Shown: positions 1 to 7,704, counted from the stretch's first letter. The stretch: DNA of 34,703 nt from Lachnospiraceae bacterium (GCA_003447295.1 DLZQ01000060.1:1-34703), one strand, 5' to 3'. Notes: a model not told the origin generated them from the sequence alone. Program-made: numbers and translations.

Positions 1-465
1 GACTAGAAAAATATTTAGGAGAATATTGATGAGATAAAGAAGGATAAAAACTTAACATGGATAGAATCAGAACAGATAATTTTTGCATGGCTGGATAAAG
101 ACAATCAGGTTACTCCGTTAACGGATGAGCAATTAAATCCGGTATGGAAAATACTAAATTACGAAACAGGGAAATATGAATCGGAATTTATCAGCGCCGG
201 ACAGATTGATCCGGATGGAAATGTGGAACTTGTATTTACCCATGCATCAGATTACACGATTGTTGTTGATGCCAAGATTATGAGTGATAACGGTCAGGCA
301 GACAACAAATCTGATGAAACCATTCCTGCACCTAAGACAGATGACAGCACTTCAAAATATGCATGGAATAATACGATAATCATTATTATAGGTATCTGTA
401 TTATACTGAATGTTTTTGGAGCCGTATTCTATGTAAGAAAAAAGAGTGGTTCTGAGGAAGAATAA
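1..465 (+). CDS. C-terminal part of a membrane-anchored surface protein (5' end outside window, apparent frame break)
   Basis: The open frame runs from about position 19 to the stop at 463-465, and the gene must begin before the window. The visible part has a short beta-rich extracellular segment ending in FTHASDYTIVVDAK. Segments of this kind are common just before the anchor in clostridial surface proteins. It is followed by an acidic, Thr/Ser/Pro-rich linker, one hydrophobic helix (NNTIIIIIGICIILNVFGAV) and a short tail, VRKKSGSEEE. No LPXTG-type sorting motif is visible, so anchoring is by the membrane helix. The same frame has TAG at 4-6 and 16-18. The frame starting at position 3 reads LEKYLGE before it stops, so a frame change near 20-25 may separate two halves of one gene. 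A GTG start at 223 is formally possible but would remove the extracellular part. I do not recognise a specific family. Confidence 0.45.
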
Positions 466-541
466 GTATCTGACATAGTAATTGAATAAAAGTGGGAATG
501 TGGGAGCGTACTGGCAAAGGGTGTAACAGTATAAACATGAC

Positions 542-583
542 AAGCGGTGTATGTCTTGATGAAGAGACGTATGCCGCTTATTT
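542..583 (+). terminator. Hairpin, probable terminator of the surface-protein gene
   Basis: A 15-bp stem pairs 542-556 with 565-579 and includes three G-U pairs. The loop is about 8 nt. It is followed by ATTTG rather than a long T run, so termination may be weak. It lies between the surface-protein gene and the sigma-factor promoter. Confidence 0.5.
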
Positions 584-660
584 GCGTCAAAAATGATAGA
601 AAACTAAAAGAAAAAAAGAAACTAAAAGAAAAAAACTCAGTCTGGAATATTTTTTGTCGG

Positions 661-687
661 TGAAACTTTTTGTGGGAATACAGCGTC
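661..687 (+). promoter_or_regulatory. ECF-type promoter of the sigma factor gene (probable autoregulation)
   Basis: TGAAAC at 661-666 and CGTC at 684-687 are separated by 17 nt. This is the classic Firmicute ECF promoter pattern (TGAAAC, 16-17 nt, CGTC). It lies about 90 bp before the ECF sigma start codon, which fits the usual positive autoregulation of such genes. The flanking A-rich stretch from 600 to 635 has no other obvious function. Confidence 0.75.
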
Positions 688-775
688 AAAATAGTAGAAT
701 ATATCAAAAGAATATGTGTTACAATAAATACCGAAAAATAATTGCATGCAGTTTTCAAAAGTGAGGAAAGGATAT

Positions 776-1255
776 ATGTCGGACAGAAAAAAAGAACAGG
801 CGGTGGAGCGTGCCCTGACGGAAGGGTATGAGAAGTATTACCGTCTTGCTTATAGTTATGTACATAATGAAGCGGACGCGCTGGATATTGTACAGGAAGC
901 AGCCTATAAAGCCATTTTAAAAAGTGAAAGCCTGAAGGAGCCGCAATACGTGGAGACCTGGGTGTACCGGATCGTGATCAACGAGGCGTGCAGCTTCCTG
1001 CGCAGCCGGAAGGAGAGCGTGGATGTGGAGGAGATCCAGGCGGCAAGTGAAGATATCTATGAAAATATTGATTTAAAGCGCGCAATAGAAAATCTTGACC
1101 CAAAGGATCGTGCCATCGTAGTCCTACGATTTTTTGAGGACAGGCAGCTGGAGGAGATCGCGAAGATCCTGGATGAGAACCTGAGTACGGTAAAGAGCAG
1201 GCTATACCGGGTGATGAAAAAACTGCGGCTGAACCTCGAGGGTAGCATGGGCTGA
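776..1255 (+). CDS. sigV: ECF RNA polymerase sigma factor, SigV-like
   Basis: The 159-residue protein has the two conserved ECF domains. Region 2 covers about residues 15-80, with YSYVHNEADALDIVQEA (region 2.1-2.2) and ETWVYRIVINEA (region 2.3-2.4). Region 4 covers about residues 105-155, with LDPKDRAIVVLRF and the helix-turn-helix LEEIAKILDENLSTVKSRLYR. It directs RNA polymerase to ECF promoters, and one such promoter lies upstream at 661-687. I chose ATG 776 because GAGGAAAGG (763-771) is just before it; an in-frame ATG at 746 has no ribosome binding site. The next gene encodes an RsiV-like anti-sigma factor, so the pair resembles the lysozyme-responsive SigV/RsiV system of Bacillus subtilis and Clostridioides difficile. 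The ECF family is certain. The SigV assignment rests mainly on the neighbour. Confidence 0.88.
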   Translation: MSDRKKEQAVERALTEGYEKYYRLAYSYVHNEADALDIVQEAAYKAILKSESLKEPQYVETWVYRIVINEACSFLRSRKESVDVEEIQAASEDIYENIDLKRAIENLDPKDRAIVVLRFFEDRQLEEIAKILDENLSTVKSRLYRVMKKLRLNLEGSMG

Positions 1256-1399
1256 GCAATCCGTAGTCAAAGTCGTGGGATTTTGCCCCGACATCATATA
1301 TATGCAGGTCATAAGACAGATACAGACAAAGAGATATAGGAAGATATAGGAAGAGATAACATGACCGGTCCGAACCGACCGGGCAGATGGAGAATAGAT

Positions 1400-2368
1400 A
1401 TGACAGAACAGGAACAGTTGAGACAATTACAAGAGGAGTATGAGAATATGATAATACCCGAAGCGGGACGGGAACGGCTGCAGGCAGGTATCGACAGAGC
1501 CCGGATGGAGAAAAAAAGAGCAGAGCACGCCAGAAGGCGTTCTGCATGGACAGCAGTGGCTGCTGCAGCAGTCGTGATGATCGCACTGCCAAATACCAAT
1601 ATACAGATAGCCCATGCCATGGAAAATATTCCGTTGCTGGGTGGCTTTTTTAGGCTGGTAACAGTGCGGCAGTACAATTACAGTGACGAGAACCATAATG
1701 CTGAAGTAGAACTTGCACAGATCAACTATGGAGAAGACGCAGGAGAAGGTGCTTCCGTTGGAGAAGTGGCAGCTGCTCCTAAGGGCACAGCAGCCGGAAG
1801 TGTGGAAGGTGTCGGACAGGAGGCTGCGGTAGCAAATCTGTCGGAAGACGGTGTGGAAGCGGTCAACCAGGATATGGAGGCTACGGTAGAGGAACTGATC
1901 CGTCAGTTCGAGGATACCTTATCCGAGGAAGGATATCATGGTCTGCATGTAACACAGGAGGTTGTTACGGACAATGAGAGGTATTACACCGTAAAATTAA
2001 GCGTGTTGGAGACGGAAGCCAGCGGCTACGAGCATAATCAGTTTTATACGATTGATAAACAGACGGGAAATGTGGTGACACTGGAAGATCTGTTTGTGGA
2101 AGGGAGCGACTATATTTCCGCGATCAGCGAGAACATTAAGACCCAGATGCAGGAGCAGATGGCGGCGGACGAAGGCGTGATCTATTTCCTGGATAATGAC
2201 GATATGCCGGAATTCAATTTTCAGGGGATCACGGAGCAGACGAACTTCTATTTTAATGAAAAAGACGAACTGGTCATTGCCTTTGACGAATACGAAGTGG
2301 CTCCCGGTTCTATGGGAACGCCGGAATTTGTAATTCCGCAGGAAGTGACGGCAGCAATTTTAAAGTAA
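1400..2368 (+). CDS. rsiV: RsiV-like transmembrane anti-sigma factor (DUF3298 domain)
   Basis: The 322-residue protein has a charged cytoplasmic N-terminus (about 1-48), one membrane helix (about 49-67), an Ala/Gly/Glu-rich linker, and a C-terminal DUF3298-type domain from about 190. That domain shows FYTIDKQTGNVVTLEDLF and IAFDEYEVAPGSMGTPEF, the hallmark pattern of RsiV and related proteins. RsiV holds SigV at the membrane and is cleaved when lysozyme binds its outer domain. Just after the helix, AHA-ME (about residues 71-75) has the Ala-X-Ala form of a signal-peptidase site, the enzyme known to make the first RsiV cut in B. subtilis. I chose ATG 1400 because GGAG sits at 1389-1392; an in-frame ATG at 1361 would add 13 residues. 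A terminator follows at 2389. Confidence 0.85.
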   Translation: MTEQEQLRQLQEEYENMIIPEAGRERLQAGIDRARMEKKRAEHARRRSAWTAVAAAAVVMIALPNTNIQIAHAMENIPLLGGFFRLVTVRQYNYSDENHNAEVELAQINYGEDAGEGASVGEVAAAPKGTAAGSVEGVGQEAAVANLSEDGVEAVNQDMEATVEELIRQFEDTLSEEGYHGLHVTQEVVTDNERYYTVKLSVLETEASGYEHNQFYTIDKQTGNVVTLEDLFVEGSDYISAISENIKTQMQEQMAADEGVIYFLDNDDMPEFNFQGITEQTNFYFNEKDELVIAFDEYEVAPGSMGTPEFVIPQEVTAAILK

Positions 2369-2388
2369 GCAAAAATATCTAAATGGGG

Positions 2389-2434
2389 AAACTCCCGCAT
2401 ATCATGAAACAAAAGGATATGCGGGAGTTTTTTT
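2389..2434 (+). terminator. Intrinsic terminator after the anti-sigma gene, overlapping the amidase start region
   Basis: A perfect stem of about 14 bp pairs 2390-2403 with 2416-2429 (core CTCCCGCATATC against GATATGCGGGAG). The loop is about 12 nt, and a T run lies at 2428-2434. This is a textbook intrinsic terminator. The next gene's ATG begins at 2435, immediately after the T run. Confidence 0.9.
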
Positions 2435-2437
2435 ATG
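2423..2437 (+). promoter_or_regulatory. Amidase ribosome binding site embedded in the terminator stem
   Basis: GGGAG at 2423-2427 lies 7 nt before ATG 2435 and is the only plausible Shine-Dalgarno sequence for the amidase. The same bases form the 3' arm of the terminator hairpin. When the hairpin forms it would stop most transcription from upstream and also hide the ribosome binding site in transcripts that read through. No clear promoter is visible between 2369 and 2389. Confidence 0.6.
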
Positions 2438-2959
2438 TCATTGATCGTATTGGATGCGGGGCATGGTGGTGCGAACCCCGGGGCCACCTATAATGGAAGA
2501 AAAGAAAGTGAGGATGCGCTGGCACTGACACTGGCGGTGGGAAGCATCTTAGAAGAAAACGGAGTGGATGTGTATTACACCCGGACCACAGATATCTATG
2601 AGTCCCCCTATCAGAAGGCACAGGAGGGAAATGAGGTGGGAGGAGATTATTTTGTCTCGATCCATCGCAATTCCAGTCCTTATCCGAACCAGTATAGCGG
2701 AGTGGAGAGCTTAGTCTACAACCGCTATGGAGCGGCAGCCAGGATGGCGTACAACATCAATGCCGGACTGGAGCAGGTGGGGTTCGTGAATCTGGGAGTG
2801 AATGAAAGACCGAATCTGGTGGTGCTCAACAGCACAAATATGCCGGCTGTGCTGGTAGAAGTGGGATTTATCAATACGGATGCGGACAACGAACTCTTTG
2901 ACAGCCGGTTTGACGAGATCGCCCGGGCCATCGCCGACGGAATCTTAGAGAGCATCTGA
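2435..2959 (+). CDS. N-acetylmuramoyl-L-alanine amidase (Amidase_3), no signal peptide
   Basis: The 174-residue protein is a single Amidase_3 domain, a zinc enzyme that cuts the amide bond between N-acetylmuramic acid and L-Ala in peptidoglycan. Expected zinc ligands are His10 (in DAGHGGANPG), Glu24 and His77 (in SIHRNSS). The catalytic Glu is Glu142 in LVEVGFINTDADN. The protein starts directly with the first strand, MSLIVLDAGHGG, so no signal peptide, membrane helix or cell-wall-binding repeat is present. Such bare domains occur in phage-like lysins and some clostridial amidases, and export would need another route. It lies directly after a SigV/RsiV-like pair, so a role in wall remodelling under envelope stress is plausible but inferred. 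The start is fixed by the conserved N-terminus. Confidence 0.88.
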   Translation: MSLIVLDAGHGGANPGATYNGRKESEDALALTLAVGSILEENGVDVYYTRTTDIYESPYQKAQEGNEVGGDYFVSIHRNSSPYPNQYSGVESLVYNRYGAAARMAYNINAGLEQVGFVNLGVNERPNLVVLNSTNMPAVLVEVGFINTDADNELFDSRFDEIARAIADGILESI

Positions 2960-2960
2960 T

Positions 2961-3003
2961 TTTACCTAATTCTTACAAATAAATTACCGGACTGTGATAT
3001 TAT
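2961..3003 (+). promoter_or_regulatory. Pho-box promoter of the pst operon
   Basis: TTTACC (2961), CTTACA (2972) and ATTACC (2983) are spaced exactly 11 bp apart, matching the direct-repeat layout of PhoP/PhoB boxes in Firmicutes (TT-A/C/T-ACA with about 5-nt spacers). A -10 element, TATTAT, lies at 2998-3003, leaving 9 nt after the last hexamer. There is no separate good -35, as expected for an activator-dependent promoter. Confidence 0.7.
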
Positions 3004-3074
3004 GTGAATTTCCCCCATGTTAGTATGATTGCGTAATCAAGAGAAAGAAAAACAAACACATGGAGGACATTATT

Positions 3075-3995
3075 ATGAGAGTAAGACACAGCAAATTATT
3101 AGCTCTGATCGGAGCAGGAATATTAGCAGTAACCGCATTGGTTGCATGCGGTAACGGTGATGCAACCACAGCACAGCCTTCCGCAGTAGAGAGCAGCGCA
3201 GCAGAAAGCACTGTGGCAGCAAGCAGTGAAGCAGCTCCTGCCGAAACCACCGCAGATCTGTCCGGCAGCATTTCCATGGTAGGAAGTACTTCTATGGAGA
3301 AGTTAGCCAATGCATTGAGCGAAGCTTTCATGGAAGAATATCCTGATGTAACCGTAACTGCTGAGTTCGTAGGATCCGGCGCAGGCATCGAAGCTGTTAC
3401 CAACGGAACCGCAGATATCGGTAACTCTTCCAGAAGCTTAAAGGATGAGGAAAAGGCAGCAGGCGTTGTAGAGAACATAGTAGCAATCGACGGTATTGCA
3501 GTATGTGTAGACCCCGCTAACGAAGTAGCAGATCTGACCAAAGAGCAGCTGACGAACATCTACAATGGCACAATTACCAACTGGAAAGAAGTCGGTGGCG
3601 CAGATGAGCCTATCATCGTAATCGGCCGTGAGGCAGGTTCCGGTACCAGAGGAGCTTTTGAAGAGCTGGTTGACCTGAAGGATGCCTGCAAATATGCAAA
3701 CGAACTGGACAGCACCGGTGCGGTGATCGCTAAAGTAGCATCTACTCCCGGAGCTATCGGATATGCTTCCCTGGATGCACTGGATGATAGTGTTAAGGCA
3801 CTTTCCCTGGAAGGCGTAGAAGCTACCGCAGAGAACATTAAGGCCGGCAACTACTTCTTAAGCAGACCTTTCGTAATGGCTACCAAGGGTGAGATCTCCG
3901 AGCAGAACGATCTGGTACAGGCATGGTTCGACTTTGTACTGGGTGACGAAGGACAGCAGGTTGCTTCCGAAGTTGGTCTGATCACTGTAAAGTAA
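3075..3995 (+). CDS. pstS: Phosphate ABC transporter substrate-binding lipoprotein PstS
   Basis: The 306-residue protein begins with a lipoprotein signal peptide whose lipobox is LVAC (Cys25). A Ser/Ala/Thr-rich linker to about residue 60 follows, then a PBP-like phosphate-binding domain. Phosphate-contact segments are VGSTSMEKLA, GSGAGIEA, IGNSSRSLKDEE and REAGSGTRGAFEE, the last being the strongly conserved PstS motif. The protein captures inorganic phosphate outside the membrane and delivers it to PstC/PstA. ATG 3075 is preferred because GGAGGA (3062-3067) is 7-8 nt upstream; an in-frame ATG at 3060 overlaps that site and would add five residues before the signal peptide. It is first in pstSCAB-phoU and follows a Pho-box promoter. 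Confidence 0.96.
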   Translation: MRVRHSKLLALIGAGILAVTALVACGNGDATTAQPSAVESSAAESTVAASSEAAPAETTADLSGSISMVGSTSMEKLANALSEAFMEEYPDVTVTAEFVGSGAGIEAVTNGTADIGNSSRSLKDEEKAAGVVENIVAIDGIAVCVDPANEVADLTKEQLTNIYNGTITNWKEVGGADEPIIVIGREAGSGTRGAFEELVDLKDACKYANELDSTGAVIAKVASTPGAIGYASLDALDDSVKALSLEGVEATAENIKAGNYFLSRPFVMATKGEISEQNDLVQAWFDFVLGDEGQQVASEVGLITVK

Positions 3996-4024
3996 TAGCC
4001 TGACACAGAAAAAGGAAAAAAGCG

Positions 4025-4963
4025 ATGAATAGTGGAACACACGCTTCCGTAATGGGAAACAGAAAAAATAAAGCGGTTGTGGAAACTGTGGCACAAATAG
4101 TATTTACGATTTGTGCCTTCTTCGCCGTACTGGCGGTAGTTTCCATTACCTTATATATGATCATCAGCGGTACCCCCGCGATCTTAAAAGTGGGTCTGGG
4201 AGAGATCCTGTTCGGCACGGAATGGATGCCGACGGCTGCAGATCCAAAATTCGGTATTCTGTGGGTCATTCTGACATCCATCATCGGTACGACTCTGGCA
4301 ATTTTATTGGGTGTGCCCATCGGTGTACTGACAGCTGTATTTCTGGCAGAGGTGGCACCTAAGACCTTAGCTGCCATTGTAAAGCCTGCGGTAGAACTGC
4401 TGGCCGGCATCCCTTCCGTCATCTACGGACTGTTGGGAATCTATTTATTAAATCCTCTCATGTATAAATTAGAAAGACTGATCTTCCAAGGATCCACGAC
4501 ACACCAGTTCACCGGAGGCGCGAACCTGTTGTCTGCCGTGATCGTACTGGCGATCATGATACTGCCCACGGTGATCAATATCAGCGAGACTTCCATACGC
4601 GCCGTTCCTGCTGGAATAAAATCGTCCTCTCTGGCACTGGGAGCTTCCCATGTGCAGACCATTTTCCGGTCCATCCTTCCGGCAGCCAAATCCGGTATTG
4701 TGACCGCCATCGTTCTGGGTGTGGGACGAGCTATCGGTGAGGCAATGGCTATCACACTGGTATCCGGCAGCAGTGTGAATGTGCCCCTGCCTTTTAACTC
4801 CGTGCGATTCCTGACCACAGCCATTGTCAGCGAGATGGGATATTCTTCCGGACTGCACAGACAGGTGTTGTTTACCATCGGACTGGTGCTGTTTGTATTC
4901 ATTATGATCATTAATGTAGTGCTGAATAAAATACTGAAAAAGGGGGCGGACGACAATGAATAA
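4025..4963 (+). CDS. pstC: Phosphate ABC transporter permease PstC
   Basis: The 312-residue inner-membrane permease has about six hydrophobic helices. The first is near residues 20-47. The cytoplasmic EAA-like loop, SSLALGASHVQTIFRSILPA followed by GRAIGEAMAI, contacts the PstB ATPase. The motif ELLAGIPSVIYGLLG is typical of the PstC family. With PstA it forms the membrane channel of the high-affinity phosphate importer. The start, ATG 4025, has AAGGAAAAAA shortly upstream. The 3' end overlaps pstA by 8 nt, which indicates translational coupling. The gap after pstS is 29 nt. Confidence 0.95.
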   Translation: MNSGTHASVMGNRKNKAVVETVAQIVFTICAFFAVLAVVSITLYMIISGTPAILKVGLGEILFGTEWMPTAADPKFGILWVILTSIIGTTLAILLGVPIGVLTAVFLAEVAPKTLAAIVKPAVELLAGIPSVIYGLLGIYLLNPLMYKLERLIFQGSTTHQFTGGANLLSAVIVLAIMILPTVINISETSIRAVPAGIKSSSLALGASHVQTIFRSILPAAKSGIVTAIVLGVGRAIGEAMAITLVSGSSVNVPLPFNSVRFLTTAIVSEMGYSSGLHRQVLFTIGLVLFVFIMIINVVLNKILKKGADDNE

Positions 4964-5843
4964 AGACACCTTATATGTAAAAAGAAAACGCCCCACGGAC
5001 ATGCTGTTACTGGCAGCGATTTACATCTCCGCCACACTGGCGGTGGCACTTTTGCTGGGAATTATCCTGTATGTCTTTGTAAAAGGCATTCACACCGTGA
5101 ACTGGGCTTTTTTAACGACTGTGACCAGTGCCAGAAAACAGACCACGGGTATTGCAGGCAACCTGTTAAATACCCTGTACATCATCGTGATCACCCTTTT
5201 GATCGCGACACCCATTGGCGTGGGAAGTGCTATTTACCTGAATGAATATGCCAAGCCAGGCAAGCTGGTTTCCCTCATTGAATTTACCACCGAGACCCTG
5301 TCCGGTATTCCTTCTATCATTTTCGGCCTGTTCGGTATGATCTTCTTCGGAGAGACTTTGGGATTTGGTTACTCGCTGCTCACCGGTTCTTTTACCCTGG
5401 TACTGATGGTGCTGCCCCTGATCACCAGAAATACGCAGGAAGCACTGCGTACCGTGCCGGACAGCTATCGTACCGGTGCTTTGGGAATGGGGTCTACGAA
5501 ATGGCATATGATCCGTACCATCCTTCTGCCGTCCTCCATGCCGGGTATCGTCACCGGTATCATCCTGGCGCTGGGACGAATTGTAGGAGAATCCGCAGCA
5601 CTCTTATTTACCGCGGGAAGCGATTATAAGCTGCCGAAGTTCACCGGAGCTTTCGGGGACAATCTGGCGAAGCTGGCCCACAAGGCAATGGAGTCCGGCG
5701 GCACCCTGACAATCGAGCTGTATTTGCAGATGCAGAAGGGACAGTACGACAACGCTTTCGGTATCGGCTGCGTTCTGATCATCATCGTGTTGATCCTGAA
5801 CCTGCTGACCAAGCTGGTAGCAAATAAATTGAGACGAGAGTAA
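4956..5843 (+). CDS. pstA: Phosphate ABC transporter permease PstA
   Basis: The 295-residue permease partners PstC. It has six predicted membrane helices, the family motif [18 protein letters not shown], and the EAA-type loop [20 protein letters not shown] followed by [13 protein letters not shown] 4956 lies inside the last codons of pstC, with the G-rich GGGGGCGG just upstream as ribosome binding site, so the two subunits are probably made in equal amounts. The length is normal for PstA. The gap to pstB is 26 nt. Confidence 0.95.
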   Translation: MNKDTLYVKRKRPTDMLLLAAIYISATLAVALLLGIILYVFVKGIHTVNWAFLTTVTSARKQTTGIAGNLLNTLYIIVITLLIATPIGVGSAIYLNEYAKPGKLVSLIEFTTETLSGIPSIIFGLFGMIFFGETLGFGYSLLTGSFTLVLMVLPLITRNTQEALRTVPDSYRTGALGMGSTKWHMIRTILLPSSMPGIVTGIILALGRIVGESAALLFTAGSDYKLPKFTGAFGDNLAKLAHKAMESGGTLTIELYLQMQKGQYDNAFGIGCVLIIIVLILNLLTKLVANKLRRE

Positions 5844-5869
5844 GAGAAATCACAAGAAGGAGTAACCTT

Positions 5870-6628
5870 ATGGATAACAGTAAAATAACCGTGGAAAGCT
5901 TAAATCTCCATTACGGAGAGAACCACGCACTGAAAAATGTAAATATGGAGATCGCAGACCATGCCATTACCGCATTTATCGGTCCCAGCGGCTGCGGCAA
6001 ATCCACTTTCCTGCGCTGCCTGAACCGGATGAATGATCTGGTGGACGGCTGCAGAGTCGAAGGAAAAGTGATCCTGGACGGAGAGGATATTTACGATAAG
6101 CGGGTAGATACCACATTGCTTCGTAAAAAGGTGGGTATGGTATTCCAACAGCCTAATCCTTTCCCTATGTCTATCTATGACAATATCGCCTATGGCCCAA
6201 GACTGCATGGCATCAAGAATAAAAAGGAACTGGATGAGATCGTGGAACGTTCCCTGCAGGGTGCTGCTATCTTCGAAGAAGTAAAGGACCGTCTGCACAA
6301 ATCCGCACTGGGTCTGTCCGGCGGACAGCAGCAGAGACTGTGTATTGCCAGAGCCCTGGCAGTATCCCCGGAGGTGCTTCTGATGGATGAACCCACTTCC
6401 GCCCTGGACCCGATCTCTACGTTAAAGATCGAGGAACTGATGGAGACCCTGAAGAAAAAGTACACCGTGGTCATCGTAACCCACAATATGCAGCAGGCAG
6501 CCCGTGTGTCGGATGACACCGCATTTTTCCTGGTAGGAGAAGTGGTCGAGAAGAATGCAACCTCAGAGATCTTTGCAAGACCTAAAGATAAACGGACAGA
6601 AGACTATATCACCGGACGGTTTGGTTGA
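5870..6628 (+). CDS. pstB: Phosphate ABC transporter ATP-binding protein PstB
   Basis: The 252-residue cytoplasmic ATPase energises phosphate import. All ABC motifs are present: Walker [10 protein letters not shown] (residues 38-46), Q-loop Gln93 in [14 protein letters not shown] (a PstB-specific sequence), signature LSGGQQQR (149-156), Walker B LLMDEP with catalytic Glu174, D-loop SALDP, and H-loop His205. AAGGAG precedes ATG 5870 at good spacing. It lies between pstA and phoU in the expected operon order. Confidence 0.97.
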   Translation: MDNSKITVESLNLHYGENHALKNVNMEIADHAITAFIGPSGCGKSTFLRCLNRMNDLVDGCRVEGKVILDGEDIYDKRVDTTLLRKKVGMVFQQPNPFPMSIYDNIAYGPRLHGIKNKKELDEIVERSLQGAAIFEEVKDRLHKSALGLSGGQQQRLCIARALAVSPEVLLMDEPTSALDPISTLKIEELMETLKKKYTVVIVTHNMQQAARVSDDTAFFLVGEVVEKNATSEIFARPKDKRTEDYITGRFG

Positions 6629-6658
6629 TTTTGAATGAAAAGATAGGAGGAATGGGAG

Positions 6659-7324
6659 ATGTCACCCAGAGTATTATTTGAGCAGGATCTTGAGACTTTG
6701 AAAAATAAAGTATCGGAGATGGGAGAGCATGCAGAGATCAGTTATGACCATATGTTATATGGAATCCGGGAGAACAAAGCGGATATTTTAAAGGCTCTGC
6801 TGGATACGGATCACAAGATGGTGGACATGCAGAGAAGCATTGAAGCTATGTGTCTGAGCTTACTGACCAGACAGCAGCCGGTGGCGAGAGATATGCGGCT
6901 GGTGAGTGCGGCGCTGAAGGTTGTAACAGACATTGAGCGGATCGGTGATCATGTGGCAGATATGGTGGAGCTGTATCTGCGGATGGGGAATATGAATTCC
7001 GAAGGAAAACAGGAAAAGCTGCTTCTGGAAATGATGGAAGAGGCAAAGGATATGATCCATAATTCCGTAGAGGCTTTCGTGGAGGGAGACGAAGCGAATG
7101 CCCAAAAAGTTGTGGAGCATGACGATGTGGTGGACGACCTCTTTAACGATATGAAGAAAGAGATGATGCAGGCTATCCGGGAACAGAATCTGGATGCCGA
7201 CCGCGTGGTGGATTATCTGATGATGGCAAAGTACCTGGAAAAGGTAGGCGACCATGCAGTAAATATTGCCCAGTGGGCGATCTTCCGTATGACCGGAGAC
7301 ATGGAAGGGGTAAAATTATACTAG
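6659..7324 (+). CDS. phoU: Phosphate signalling regulator PhoU
   Basis: The 221-residue all-helical protein has two PhoU repeats, each with the metal-binding pattern: DIERIGDHVADM in the first half and YLEKVGDHAVNIAQW in the second. PhoU links the Pst transporter to the PhoR/PhoB kinase pathway and damps the response when phosphate is plentiful. The start is fixed by AGGAGG (6645-6650) 8 nt before ATG 6659. It is last in the pst operon, 30 nt after pstB. I see no clear intrinsic terminator after it, but an imperfect palindromic element follows at 7332-7593. Confidence 0.95.
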   Translation: MSPRVLFEQDLETLKNKVSEMGEHAEISYDHMLYGIRENKADILKALLDTDHKMVDMQRSIEAMCLSLLTRQQPVARDMRLVSAALKVVTDIERIGDHVADMVELYLRMGNMNSEGKQEKLLLEMMEEAKDMIHNSVEAFVEGDEANAQKVVEHDDVVDDLFNDMKKEMMQAIREQNLDADRVVDYLMMAKYLEKVGDHAVNIAQWAIFRMTGDMEGVKLY

Positions 7325-7331
7325 AATCCCG

Positions 7332-7593
7332 GCAACGATGCTAAGACGCAATTCGCAAAATCGCCTCTGCGAGGCTTTACTTTTGCTCATTGAGGCTTGC
7401 TCGCCAAAGAACTATTGTCATATGCTCTTACGAAGGTCAGCAACGATGCTAAGGCGCAATTCGCAAAATCGCCTCTGCGAGGCTTTACTTTTGCTCATTG
7501 AGGCTTGCTCGCCAAAGAACTATTGTCATATGCTCTTACAGATGCCAGCATCTGACGAGCATAGAGCAATAGTTCATGGCTCTGCATCGTTGC
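7332..7593. repeat. MITE/REP-like palindromic element with tandemly duplicated body
   Basis: Two copies of a 98-bp sequence (7333-7430 and 7441-7538) lie 108 bp apart and differ at one visible position. The second copy continues into a right end that makes a complete palindromic unit. GCAACGATGC at 7440-7449 (also at 7332-7341) is mirrored by GCATCGTTGC at 7584-7593. Inside, GAACTATTG (7517-7525) and ATGCTC (7530-7535) pair with GAGCAT (7557-7562) and CAATAGTTC (7567-7575). At the core CAGATGC (7539-7545) pairs with GCATCTG (7548-7554). Each copy also holds the small hairpin GCCTC-TGC-GAGGC. No transposase is nearby. The frame open across the repeat is not a real gene. Confidence 0.75.
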
Positions 7594-7596
7594 AAC

Positions 7597-7650
7597 TTTA
7601 CATAAATTTTACATTCGCTGGTAACACATTTTACATAAGCAAGATAAAGT
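7597..7650 (+). promoter_or_regulatory. Pho-box promoter of the first Na/Pi cotransporter
   Basis: TTTACA occurs at 7597-7602, 7608-7613 and 7630-7635, all in the same 11-bp register; the skipped register at 7619 holds TGGTAA, with GTAACA two bases later. A -10-like TAAAGT lies at 7645-7650, again 9 nt after the last hexamer, the same geometry as the pst promoter. The palindromic element ends only 3 bp upstream, so this promoter is all that links the gene to control. Confidence 0.7.
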
Positions 7651-7704
7651 GTAGATAGAAACCGAAAATGTAAAGTATGTTATGTAAAACGAGAGGATTA
7701 GAGT

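Noticed and set aside
978..1592. A 204-codon minus-strand frame over the sigma and anti-sigma genes
   Set aside because: It crosses two genuine genes, shows no family motif and has a composition typical of a shadow frame.
3060..3074. Alternative upstream start for pstS
   Set aside because: The ATG at 3060 overlaps the Shine-Dalgarno sequence that serves ATG 3075 and would put five extra residues before the signal peptide.
4441..5049. A 202-codon minus-strand frame across pstC and pstA
   Set aside because: It is a shadow of two overlapping permease genes, with no ribosome binding site and no recognisable domain.
7338..7658. A 106-codon open frame between phoU and the Na/Pi gene
   Set aside because: It translates the duplicated palindromic element twice over, so the protein repeats itself. 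It has no ribosome binding site and runs into the Pho boxes.
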